Assembly (NCBI GenBank): GCA_017441295.1
Contig: JAFRYA010000006.1
Span: 62,001 to 126,000, forward strand
Length of the DNA stretch: 64,000 bases
Origin: Lachnospiraceae bacterium
GTDB taxonomy: Bacteria > Bacillota > Clostridia > Lachnospirales > Lachnospiraceae
Direction: 5' to 3'
Shown here: one piece after another, positions 33,828 through 41,222 of the stretch
How the letters are laid out: every line of letters starts with the position of its first letter
How positions within the stretch are numbered: the stretch's first letter is position 1
Program-made: the position numbers and the translations under genes
The notes under the pieces: generated by a model
The model's database searches: none
The model's input: only the letters and a program-made list of their open reading frames with translations
What the model was told of the DNA's origin: nothing

Positions 33828-35669
33828 ATGGGACAGGCACATGTGAATGAAGGATATGAGTTATATCAAATTATTACAGATTTCGGAGACCCATTAGAGA
33901 TTTTCCGAGAAGGAATACAGAATTCTTTTGATGCAGATGCAACAAACATATATATTCGTGTTTTTGAGGAAGCGCATTTAAGTGGAAAAAAATTAATTAT
34001 TGAATTAATCGACAATGGACATGGAATAAAAAAAGAAAATGTTAATGTTTTTTTCGATATTGCTAATTCAACAAAAGTGAATAGTGCATTCCTTCCGGCA
34101 GGGAACAAACACGGTTACAAAGGACATGGTTCAAAAGTATTTTTTAATGCGGAACAAGTAACTATTTGTTCAAAAACAAAAGATGGGGAATACTGGGCGG
34201 CCTCTTTAGATAATCCACTAGACCAAATAGGAGTTAAGGGAATCCTTGAATACTCAGAGCCTTGCGATGATCCAAGTTTAAAAAATATTAGTTTGCCGGA
34301 AGATTGGGAATCAGGATTTATAGTTCGCATAACATCTCCAAAATTGTTTTTAACTCAACATACTCATGCCCAGCTTAATCATAAAATACTTAGAGACTAT
34401 ATAAACTGGTACACAATATTTGGCACAGTTGAAACAGCATATAATGATGAATTAAAAAACAAAGGGGTAAAACTTTATCTTTGTGGCCTGAACCTGGAAA
34501 GTTTTAAAAATTCCTATAATTCGATAGAGATTTGTGACCCTGTGCCGGTAATAACACATGATACTGGCTATAATTGTGATTTCGAAATAGTTCCATTAGG
34601 ACATTATTTTCCACCGGAACGAAAGGGTGAAACGGAATTAAGAAAATATACAGATTCTATTAAAAGTACAAAAGCGTGGTTTGATTATTACTCTCGTATG
34701 GTATACAACAATAATGTTGTTGAGGGAGGAATAAGTTTTCGTTTAATAATAAATATAGAAGGATATGAAGCAAAAAGAAGATATGATCTTCTTCTTTCAA
34801 GAAGAGGAGTTGCAAATGAAGAAGGTACACATACTGATGCTTCGCGTTATGGACTCTGGGCTTGTAAAGGAGGTGTCCCAGTAGAAAAAGTTGACGACTG
34901 GATTGAAGGCGGGCGAGGAGTCGGAACGTATACTTATATGCAAGCTTTTGTTGATTGCGATGAGTTCCAATTAACTGCAAATAGGGGTTCCATTCGTAAT
35001 ACAGATATTGAAAAGCTGGATTTGATAAAACGCGGGATTAATAGAATACTCAGTGATTCAAAGGTTTCAGCCGCAATAAGAGAACGAGCTGAAATTGAAG
35101 AATTTGAAAGGTCAATGATGTCAATAGATGAAGATAGAACCGCGTTAGAAAAGAGATATAAAAGTGCATGTTCTCGGAAAGAAATTACACTTCCTAATGG
35201 TCGTAAGCTTTTAGAGCCCACAAAGACTGGAAAAAACAGCTATAATGAATCTAAAACTTTTGCACTGCTTGTTGAGGTTATTGAAAATTATCCGAACCTT
35301 TTTCCTTTCCAAATCCTTGATTATAATACAACAAAAGGAATTGATTTTGTTATTGACCACAATGGATCGCCAAAATATATTGAGCTAAAAGGAATGTTAA
35401 CAAAGAAAATTAATCATCCATTTAGATATTTATACAAATTCATTTGTTATGATATTGATGTCAAAAAGAATGAAACAGTTGAAGATTTAGAATTCAAGAC
35501 AACACTCGTAGTCAATAACAATGATTCTTTTGATTCTCCAGACATCAATTATAAGGGGAAAAAATATACAAGTTATGTTCTTCAGCCAGCTACAGCAACC
35601 ATTCAAAGCATGGAGATAATTAAACTCAAAACTTTTTTGACTGAAGTGTTAGGGGCAACAATAGGATAA
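33828..35669 (+). CDS. GHKL (Hsp90/MutL/MORC-like) ATPase with C-terminal PD-(D/E)XK-type motif
   Basis: 613 residues from ATG 33828 (SD AAAGGAG at 33814-33820; the upstream TTG at 33822 is less likely). The GHKL ATPase has N box FREGIQNSFDADA (Glu28, Asn32), G1 box IDNGHGI (Asp62) and G2 box GYKGHGSKVFF. A GHKL/transducer region follows to about 450. The C-terminal ~110 residues hold KGIDFVIDHN (Asp506) and YIELKGML (Glu519, Lys521), a clean D-x12-E-x-K nuclease signature. Prokaryotic MutL/MORC-like ATPases are known to associate with restriction-modification loci (Iyer, Abhiman and Aravind, 2008). Probably acts with the methylase, endonuclease and Vsr in defence or repair (inference). Confidence 0.82.
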   Translation: MGQAHVNEGYELYQIITDFGDPLEIFREGIQNSFDADATNIYIRVFEEAHLSGKKLIIELIDNGHGIKKENVNVFFDIANSTKVNSAFLPAGNKHGYKGHGSKVFFNAEQVTICSKTKDGEYWAASLDNPLDQIGVKGILEYSEPCDDPSLKNISLPEDWESGFIVRITSPKLFLTQHTHAQLNHKILRDYINWYTIFGTVETAYNDELKNKGVKLYLCGLNLESFKNSYNSIEICDPVPVITHDTGYNCDFEIVPLGHYFPPERKGETELRKYTDSIKSTKAWFDYYSRMVYNNNVVEGGISFRLIINIEGYEAKRRYDLLLSRRGVANEEGTHTDASRYGLWACKGGVPVEKVDDWIEGGRGVGTYTYMQAFVDCDEFQLTANRGSIRNTDIEKLDLIKRGINRILSDSKVSAAIRERAEIEEFERSMMSIDEDRTALEKRYKSACSRKEITLPNGRKLLEPTKTGKNSYNESKTFALLVEVIENYPNLFPFQILDYNTTKGIDFVIDHNGSPKYIELKGMLTKKINHPFRYLYKFICYDIDVKKNETVEDLEFKTTLVVNNNDSFDSPDINYKGKKYTSYVLQPATATIQSMEIIKLKTFLTEVLGATIG

Positions 35670-35685
35670 TAATAGGAGGTCCCCA

Positions 35686-35913
35686 ATGTTCGAAGGATTT
35701 AAACTCGGCAAGACCGAAGACGACAAGAAGCAGGCTGCGATTGATCAGATTCAGGCCGAAAAGGCCGAACTCATGATGATGAGCGAGAAGGAGCTCCTCA
35801 TCGAAAACCTCATGCGCCTGAAGATCGTCGAGACCAAGCTCGACCTGCTCCAAGCTCGCCTCGACAAGGTCAGCGAAGAGATCGCACATATATTTGTTAA
35901 TACTAGTGAATAA
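35686..35913 (+). CDS. Short coiled-coil protein (unknown function)
   Basis: 75 residues, mostly one long charged helix (IDQIQAEKAELMMMSEKELL then VETKLDLLQARLDKVSEEI), probably a coiled-coil oligomer. The body is GC-rich in host style, but the last codons (AHIFVNTSE) are AT-rich, as if an insertion created the present C terminus. SD AGGAGGT before the ATG. It sits between the restriction cassette and the catabolic island. No known family. Confidence 0.65.
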   Translation: MFEGFKLGKTEDDKKQAAIDQIQAEKAELMMMSEKELLIENLMRLKIVETKLDLLQARLDKVSEEIAHIFVNTSE

Positions 35914-35955
35914 AAATAGCTGTTATAGTATTTGATCATTACGAGGGAAACAAAT

Positions 35956-36732
35956 ATGCCGGGGATAATAAAATACCAGTCTTTCATGTCAAATGGATAT
36001 TTTGTGGTTGGCGATAAGGGCGTGATTGCTGTTGACACAGGTGCAGAATTTGGAGCAGAAGCGGTACAAAGAATTTTAGAAAATGCCGGATTAAAACCGG
36101 AAGATATTACATTGATCCTCATTACACATGGACATGTGGATCACTTCATGAATATTCAGGCGTGGATTGATGTGACGCGCGCCCCTGTTATGTGTCATGA
36201 GAATGCAAAACGTTTTATTGTGGAAGGCTTACTGCCTGATGTTGATCTTCAGGGAAGGACTCGTATGGGAAAGGAACTTTGGGCAGCGCAGCAAAAAGAA
36301 GGCAATCCGATTGCTCAGTCTCCATCGGGCAAGGTAGATATTGTGTTTGGAGATGATGGAATCGATTTGAAACCATGGGGCGTGAATGCAATAGCGGTAT
36401 ATACACCGGGGCATACAAGAGGTGATTGTTCGGTCGTTGTTGGGGATGAGGCTATTGTAGGAGATCTTTTTACTGCACCGGCCTGGACGGATTTAGCAGG
36501 AATGACGTACTTTACATATTTGAATGCGCCATATGAACAGGCGCAGGAAAGCGTCCAAAAACTATTGAACCTGGGAGTAAAAAGATTCTGGTCAGGTCAT
36601 GGAAATCCGAGAGATGATGTATTTGTCCGAAAGGCGTTAGAAGACGAGAAAAACGGAAAAGAAATGTATTATACAAAAGAAGAAATAATAGCGAATACAC
36701 TCAGCTCTTATATGGGGAAGATAAAAGACTGA
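35956..36732 (+). CDS. Metallo-beta-lactamase-fold hydrolase
   Basis: 258 residues from ATG 35956 (SD GAGGGA at 35943-35948); an upstream TTG (35932) has no SD. The metal motif is THGHVDHF (His-x-His-x-Asp-His) near residue 60, with later ligands in PGHTRGDC, VGDLF and SGHGNPRDD. Such enzymes hydrolyse thioesters, lactones or act as glyoxalase-II-like enzymes. As first gene of the catabolic island it may hydrolyse a CoA ester or lactone intermediate (inference). It has its own terminator at 36746 and precedes the regulated operon at 36928. Confidence 0.86.
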   Translation: MPGIIKYQSFMSNGYFVVGDKGVIAVDTGAEFGAEAVQRILENAGLKPEDITLILITHGHVDHFMNIQAWIDVTRAPVMCHENAKRFIVEGLLPDVDLQGRTRMGKELWAAQQKEGNPIAQSPSGKVDIVFGDDGIDLKPWGVNAIAVYTPGHTRGDCSVVVGDEAIVGDLFTAPAWTDLAGMTYFTYLNAPYEQAQESVQKLLNLGVKRFWSGHGNPRDDVFVRKALEDEKNGKEMYYTKEEIIANTLSSYMGKIKD

Positions 36733-36745
36733 TAGTATGAAGCTA

Positions 36746-36782
36746 AAGCGGTATCTGAGAGAAAAGATACCGCTTTTTTTAT
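36746..36782 (+). terminator. Rho-independent terminator after the MBL hydrolase gene
   Basis: Stem AAGCGGTATCT / AGATACCGCTT (36746-36756 with 36765-36775) followed by a T run. It separates the hydrolase transcript from the operator-containing leader of the next operon. Confidence 0.92.
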
Positions 36783-36784
36783 AA

Positions 36785-36870
36785 TTGTACAAATGAACAA
36801 AAAGGCTCTTTCTCTAAAAAAAGATTTTTGATTGTTGTCCATTACGAGCTTTACTAAATGCCTTTATCAT
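36785..36870 (+). promoter_or_regulatory. Regulatory leader with palindromic operator (site 1)
   Basis: The palindrome TTGTACAAATGAACAA (TTGTnCAnnTGnACAA) lies at 36785-36800. The stretch to TTATCAT (36864-36870) aligns without gaps for about 86 bases with 46139-46224 upstream of the mutase operon; the first 19 bases are identical and TTTTTGA, ATTAC/ATTTC-like and TTATCAT blocks are shared, the latter possibly part of a promoter. It is the presumed control region of the 36928-46125 operon. Confidence 0.65.
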
Positions 36871-36927
36871 TTAAATAACAGAAATTGTGTTGAAAACTAA
36901 GTTGATTATATGAGGAGAGGTATAAAA

Positions 36928-38109
36928 ATGGGCGATTATTTAACAAAAGAAGAATGGACGCAGCAATTAGAGGAAGGCTTCCAGAATCTGGCTAAAACTG
37001 CTGGAAAAAGAGTGACTGCCCCGATTATGGGTCAAGGTAACTTCCACACAAATGAAATGCCGTTATGCAATCGAATAATTACACAGGATATGATCCGCCT
37101 TTTCGCATCCGCATTAGGTGATTTCAATCCTCTGTGGGTAGATGAAGAATATGCCAAACAGACGAGATGGGGAGGCATCATTGCACCTCCAATGTGTGAA
37201 GTCATGATTGCAGAGGCGGCTTCTGTTCCACCACCACTTCCGATTCCAGGACTGACCTATATGAATGGTGGCTCTACTCGTAAATATCATACTCCAATCC
37301 GCCCGGGCGATGAATTCCGTGCATTTGACACTTTTAAAGGAGTAATAGAAAAATCAAATCCTGAAAAACCATATCGTCTGTTTATTCTAACCGGTGAAAG
37401 AGAATTCTTTAATCAAAAGGAAGAACAGGTTCTGACTGTTTCTTCCAACATCTTAGTTATGGCTCGTTATCCGGAACCGGGCAAAGAAAAGAAAGCCAGG
37501 GATTTCAGCGATGCCAAACGTCATTTCTTTACAGATGAAGAACTTGCAGTATTCCATAAATCTTATGATGAAGAAATCGAAGGAACTAATCGTTTCGGAT
37601 TAGGAAAGCGCGACTGGGATCAAGTAAATATTGGAGATGAAATTCCGGAATTATATAAGGGACCATATGACTACTCTGACGCAGTTTCTTTCTTTGCAGT
37701 AACCGGATTTTCCATGGCATTTGCAAAGAAATGGATGACCATGAGAGATAATTTAGGCGCTTTCCGCAGAGACAGCGAAACAAACGAATATCACGCAGCT
37801 CCGGATTGGCACTTCAGCGATGAAATGGCAAGAAAGGGAGGCGTTCCGTTCGCTCCTATTTTTGGAACCCATATCGAAGCATCAATGATGCAGGCTGTAA
37901 CACATTGGATGGGAGCAGACGCTAAAGTTGTTGAGGTTTCCAGTCAGATCCGTCAGATGATTTTTATGGGCGATGTATTTATCTGTAAAGGTAAGGTAGT
38001 TGATAAATATGAAGAAGACGGTAAGAAGCTGGTTAAGATTGACGTTTGGGCAGAAAAATATGGAACGGATATCGTAAGCTCGAAAGGATATGTCATTGTT
38101 GAATTATAA
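36928..38109 (+). CDS. Double hot-dog MaoC-type hydratase/dehydratase
   Basis: 393 residues from ATG 36928 (SD GGAGAGG; the in-frame ATG at 36910 is inferior). Two hot-dog domains. The N-terminal one has the hydratase-2-like ALGDFNPLWVDEEY (Asp65, Asn67), but the catalytic His after Pro is replaced by Trp70, as I recall in mesaconyl-CoA hydratase-like proteins. The C-terminal domain (about 225-393) ends in KIDVWAEKYGTDIVSSKGYV. Size fits a mesaconyl- or enoyl-CoA hydratase. First gene of a CoA-ester operon with acyl-CoA dehydrogenase, Etf and CoA transferases, so it probably hydrates the unsaturated CoA ester (inference). Confidence 0.8.
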   Translation: MGDYLTKEEWTQQLEEGFQNLAKTAGKRVTAPIMGQGNFHTNEMPLCNRIITQDMIRLFASALGDFNPLWVDEEYAKQTRWGGIIAPPMCEVMIAEAASVPPPLPIPGLTYMNGGSTRKYHTPIRPGDEFRAFDTFKGVIEKSNPEKPYRLFILTGEREFFNQKEEQVLTVSSNILVMARYPEPGKEKKARDFSDAKRHFFTDEELAVFHKSYDEEIEGTNRFGLGKRDWDQVNIGDEIPELYKGPYDYSDAVSFFAVTGFSMAFAKKWMTMRDNLGAFRRDSETNEYHAAPDWHFSDEMARKGGVPFAPIFGTHIEASMMQAVTHWMGADAKVVEVSSQIRQMIFMGDVFICKGKVVDKYEEDGKKLVKIDVWAEKYGTDIVSSKGYVIVEL

Positions 38110-38125
38110 ATAACAGGAGGCAGAA

Positions 38126-39268
38126 ATGATTTTAGATCAGAAACATTTGAGGTTTCAGAAACTGTGCAGACAATTTGCTGAGACCGAGTTTACAAAAGAT
38201 CTTCTGGACAAGCTGGAAGAGACCGGTGATTTTGATTGGGATATTTTTAGAAAAATGTCAAAGTATGGTTTCTGCGGCGTAAAGATTCCGAAAGAGTACG
38301 GTGGCGCAGGCGGAGACTATCTGTCTTATGCAATCCTCGTAGAGGAATTTGCGCGGGTATCTCCTGTGTTATCCATATATGCTAACACATCGAACTCCCT
38401 CGGAGGAGGACCACTGATGCTGGCTGGCTCTGAAGAACAAAAGCAGAAATACCTGCCTCCGGTTGCAAGAGGTGACAAAATAATGGTTTTTGCGCTGACT
38501 GAGCCTGGTGCCGGATCGGATGCCGGCGGAACAACAACACGTGCAGAAGAACAAGCTGACGGCAGCTTTATCCTAAATGGACGAAAGACTTTTATCAGCG
38601 GAGCACCGGTTGCAGATTACTGCATTGTCTTTGCAAAGACGGACCCGAAGCAGAAGGGAAGCAGAGGCATCTCCATGTTCGTTCTTGATATGAAGCTTCC
38701 AGGTGTTTCTTTAGGAAAACCAGAGCACAAAATGGGAATTATAGGCTATCCAACATGTGATGTCATTATGGAAGATGTCCATGTTCCTGCTGATGCGCTT
38801 GTAGGAAAGAAAGATAAAGGTTTCGGTTATGCGATGCAGACTCTGGATGGTGGACGTCTTGGTATGGCCGCACAGGGTGTCGGAATCGCACAGGGATGTC
38901 TGGAAGAAGCTGTTAAATATTCAAAAGAAAGAAAGCAATTTGGCCGTCCGATTGCTAATTTCCAGGCCATCAGTTTCATGCTAGCAGATATGGCTACAGA
39001 AACTGAAGCCGCAAGACAGCTGGTTTATCACGCTGCTGAACTAAAGGATGCTGGAAAGGATGCTGCAATGGCTTGTTCCATAGCGAAATATTTCGCCGCG
39101 GAAGCTGCAAACCATGTGGCTTATAAGGCTGTCCAGATTCATGGTGGATACGGCTATATCAACGAATACAAAGTTGAAAGGTTTTACAGGGACGCGAGAA
39201 TCGTGCCTATCTACGAAGGAACCAGTCAGGTGCAGCAAATGGTCATCTCAGGAATGTTATTGAAATAA
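38126..39268 (+). CDS. Acyl-CoA dehydrogenase
   Basis: 380 residues, standard length and fold. FALTEPGAGSDAGG and NGRKTFISGAPVADYCIVFA are FAD-binding segments; EYGGAGGDYLSYAILVEE near the N terminus; GGYGYINEYKVERFYRDARI and the catalytic base Glu364 in IYEGTSQVQ. It introduces a double bond into an acyl-CoA, giving electrons to EtfAB encoded next door. Member of a cluster with dicarboxylate-type features, so methylsuccinyl-CoA or another branched acyl-CoA is plausible (inference). SD AGGAGG. Confidence 0.92.
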   Translation: MILDQKHLRFQKLCRQFAETEFTKDLLDKLEETGDFDWDIFRKMSKYGFCGVKIPKEYGGAGGDYLSYAILVEEFARVSPVLSIYANTSNSLGGGPLMLAGSEEQKQKYLPPVARGDKIMVFALTEPGAGSDAGGTTTRAEEQADGSFILNGRKTFISGAPVADYCIVFAKTDPKQKGSRGISMFVLDMKLPGVSLGKPEHKMGIIGYPTCDVIMEDVHVPADALVGKKDKGFGYAMQTLDGGRLGMAAQGVGIAQGCLEEAVKYSKERKQFGRPIANFQAISFMLADMATETEAARQLVYHAAELKDAGKDAAMACSIAKYFAAEAANHVAYKAVQIHGGYGYINEYKVERFYRDARIVPIYEGTSQVQQMVISGMLLK

Positions 39269-39288
39269 GTTAAGGAGGATTAAGGAAT

Positions 39289-40089
39289 ATGAAAATTTAT
39301 GTATGCGTAAAACAGGTTCCGGATACCTCCGGTGTTGTTGCGGTGAATCCGGATGGAACAATGAATCGTGCCAAAATGCCAGCAATCATCAATCCGGATG
39401 ACCTGAATGCAATGGAGGCAGCACTTCAGTTAAAAGAAAAAGAATGTGCAACCGTTGTGGCGGTTTCTATGGGACCGCCACAAGCTGGCGAAATGATGAG
39501 AGAGCTTCTTGCGATGGGAGCAGATGAAGCGGTATTGATTTCTGGAAGGGAGTTTGGCGGATCCGATACTTTTGCAACCAGCCAGATTATTGCCGGTGCA
39601 ATCCATCATTTAGGAATAAAGGAAGAGGATCTTATTCTTTGCGGAAGGCAGGCAATTGATGGTGATACTGCGCAGGTAGGACCTCAGATTGCAGAAAAGC
39701 TGCACCTTCCTCAAGTGACCTATGCAACAGAGATCATAAAGGAAGGCAACACTTATACAGTTAAAAGGGCATTAGAGGATGGATACATGAGTATTCAGGT
39801 GAAATCCCCATGCCTTATTACGTGCATCAAAGAATTGAATGAACCCAGGTATATGACTGTAGAAGGAGTTTTTTCAGCGGATGAGAAACCGCTGACGGTT
39901 TTAGATTATGAAGCACTGAAGGACGAGCCATTGATTGAGACTGAAACGATTGGTCTGAATGGATCTCCGACTAATATCTTCAAGTCCTTTAACCCTCCAG
40001 TAAAAGGAAAGGGTGAGATGTTTGTTGGAAGTGATAAAGAAATGGCTATGCAGTTAGCAGAAAAGTTAGCTGAAAAACACGTCATTTAA
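39289..40089 (+). CDS. etfB: Electron transfer flavoprotein beta subunit
   Basis: 266 residues. VCVKQVPDTSGVVAVNPDGT, IINPDDLNAMEAALQLKE, VSMGPPQAGEMMRELLAMGA and CGRQAIDGDTAQVGPQ are Etf-beta hallmarks of the Firmicute type that is found with butyryl- or caffeyl-CoA dehydrogenases. Some of these Etfs bifurcate electrons between ferredoxin and the dehydrogenase; whether this one does cannot be decided by eye. SD AAGGAGG; co-transcribed with the dehydrogenase and etfA. Confidence 0.92.
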   Translation: MKIYVCVKQVPDTSGVVAVNPDGTMNRAKMPAIINPDDLNAMEAALQLKEKECATVVAVSMGPPQAGEMMRELLAMGADEAVLISGREFGGSDTFATSQIIAGAIHHLGIKEEDLILCGRQAIDGDTAQVGPQIAEKLHLPQVTYATEIIKEGNTYTVKRALEDGYMSIQVKSPCLITCIKELNEPRYMTVEGVFSADEKPLTVLDYEALKDEPLIETETIGLNGSPTNIFKSFNPPVKGKGEMFVGSDKEMAMQLAEKLAEKHVI

Positions 40090-40104
40090 GGAAAGGAAAT
40101 CATT

Positions 40105-41208
40105 ATGGCAGAGTATAAAAGCAGTGCAATAGAAGAGTTCTCCAATATCTGGGTCTTCTGTGAGCAAAGAGATGGAAAACTCATGAATACGGATTTTGAG
40201 CTGATTTCCGAAGCCAGAAAACTGGCGGATCAGAGAGGCTCAAAACTGGTAGCACTTCTCCTTGGCGGAGAAGGTATTGGTGATTTAGCAAAAGAGCTTG
40301 GAGGATATGGCGCGGATCAGGTTATAGTCTGCGAAGATCCTGCCCTGGCAGTATATACTAATGAAGCTTACTCAAAAGTTGTCTGTGACATGGTTATGAA
40401 ATACAAGCCTGAAGTACTTCTGATCGGAGCAAGCAATATCGGACGAGATCTTGGTCCGCGTTGTGCTGCAAGGCTGCATACTGGTCTGACTGCGGATTGT
40501 ACACATCTGGATATCGACATGAATACTTATGTCGATTTTCTTGACAAGAACTCTAATGTGGATGTGAAAAATACGGAATTTAAGATGGAGGACGTGAATA
40601 TGAAGATGACACGTCCGGCGTTCGGTGGACATTTAATGGCAACCATCATCTGTCCAAGATTCCGTCCTTGCATGGCAACGGTTCGTCCCGGCGTGTTAAA
40701 GAAAGAAGAATATGACCAGACAAAGGCAGAAGCATGCGAGATTACCATTGTTAAACCAAATATTGATACTGCAGCGCTTCATGAAAAAGTTTTGGAAATT
40801 GTAAAAGAAGCGAAAGAAGTGGTTGATCTGATCGGTGCGGATGTTGTTGTTTCTATTGGCAATGGTGCAGCGAAAGATATCGAAACAGCAAAAAAACTTG
40901 CCTTAGAACTTGCTGATGCCTTAGGCGGCGGAGTTGTCGGATCAAGCAGAGCTTTAGTTGATGCAGGACTGATGGATGCGGACAGGCAGGTTGGACAGAC
41001 CGGAAAAACCGTACATCCGAAAGTATATGTGGCACTCGGAATAAGCGGCGCAATCCAGCATCAGGCAGGCATGCAGAATTCAGAGCTGATTATTGCAGTC
41101 AATAAAAATGAAAATGAACCAATTTTTGAAATTGCTGATTATGGTTTAGTCGGGGATCTTTTCAAAGTGGTTCCGGAGATGATTAACGCAATTAATAGCA
41201 TGAAATAA
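40105..41208 (+). CDS. etfA: Electron transfer flavoprotein alpha subunit
   Basis: 367 residues. The C-terminal FAD domain is clear: VGSSRALVDAGLMD, RQVGQTGKTVHPKVYVALGI, SGAIQHQAGMQNSE, IADYGLVGDLFKVVP. The N-terminal domain pairs with EtfB. No added ferredoxin domain. It is translated after a 15-base gap behind etfB. With the acyl-CoA dehydrogenase it forms an electron-transfer pair that may reduce NAD or ferredoxin. Confidence 0.92.
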   Translation: MAEYKSSAIEEFSNIWVFCEQRDGKLMNTDFELISEARKLADQRGSKLVALLLGGEGIGDLAKELGGYGADQVIVCEDPALAVYTNEAYSKVVCDMVMKYKPEVLLIGASNIGRDLGPRCAARLHTGLTADCTHLDIDMNTYVDFLDKNSNVDVKNTEFKMEDVNMKMTRPAFGGHLMATIICPRFRPCMATVRPGVLKKEEYDQTKAEACEITIVKPNIDTAALHEKVLEIVKEAKEVVDLIGADVVVSIGNGAAKDIETAKKLALELADALGGGVVGSSRALVDAGLMDADRQVGQTGKTVHPKVYVALGISGAIQHQAGMQNSELIIAVNKNENEPIFEIADYGLVGDLFKVVPEMINAINSMK

Positions 41209-41222
41209 AAGGTCGTGTTGAT

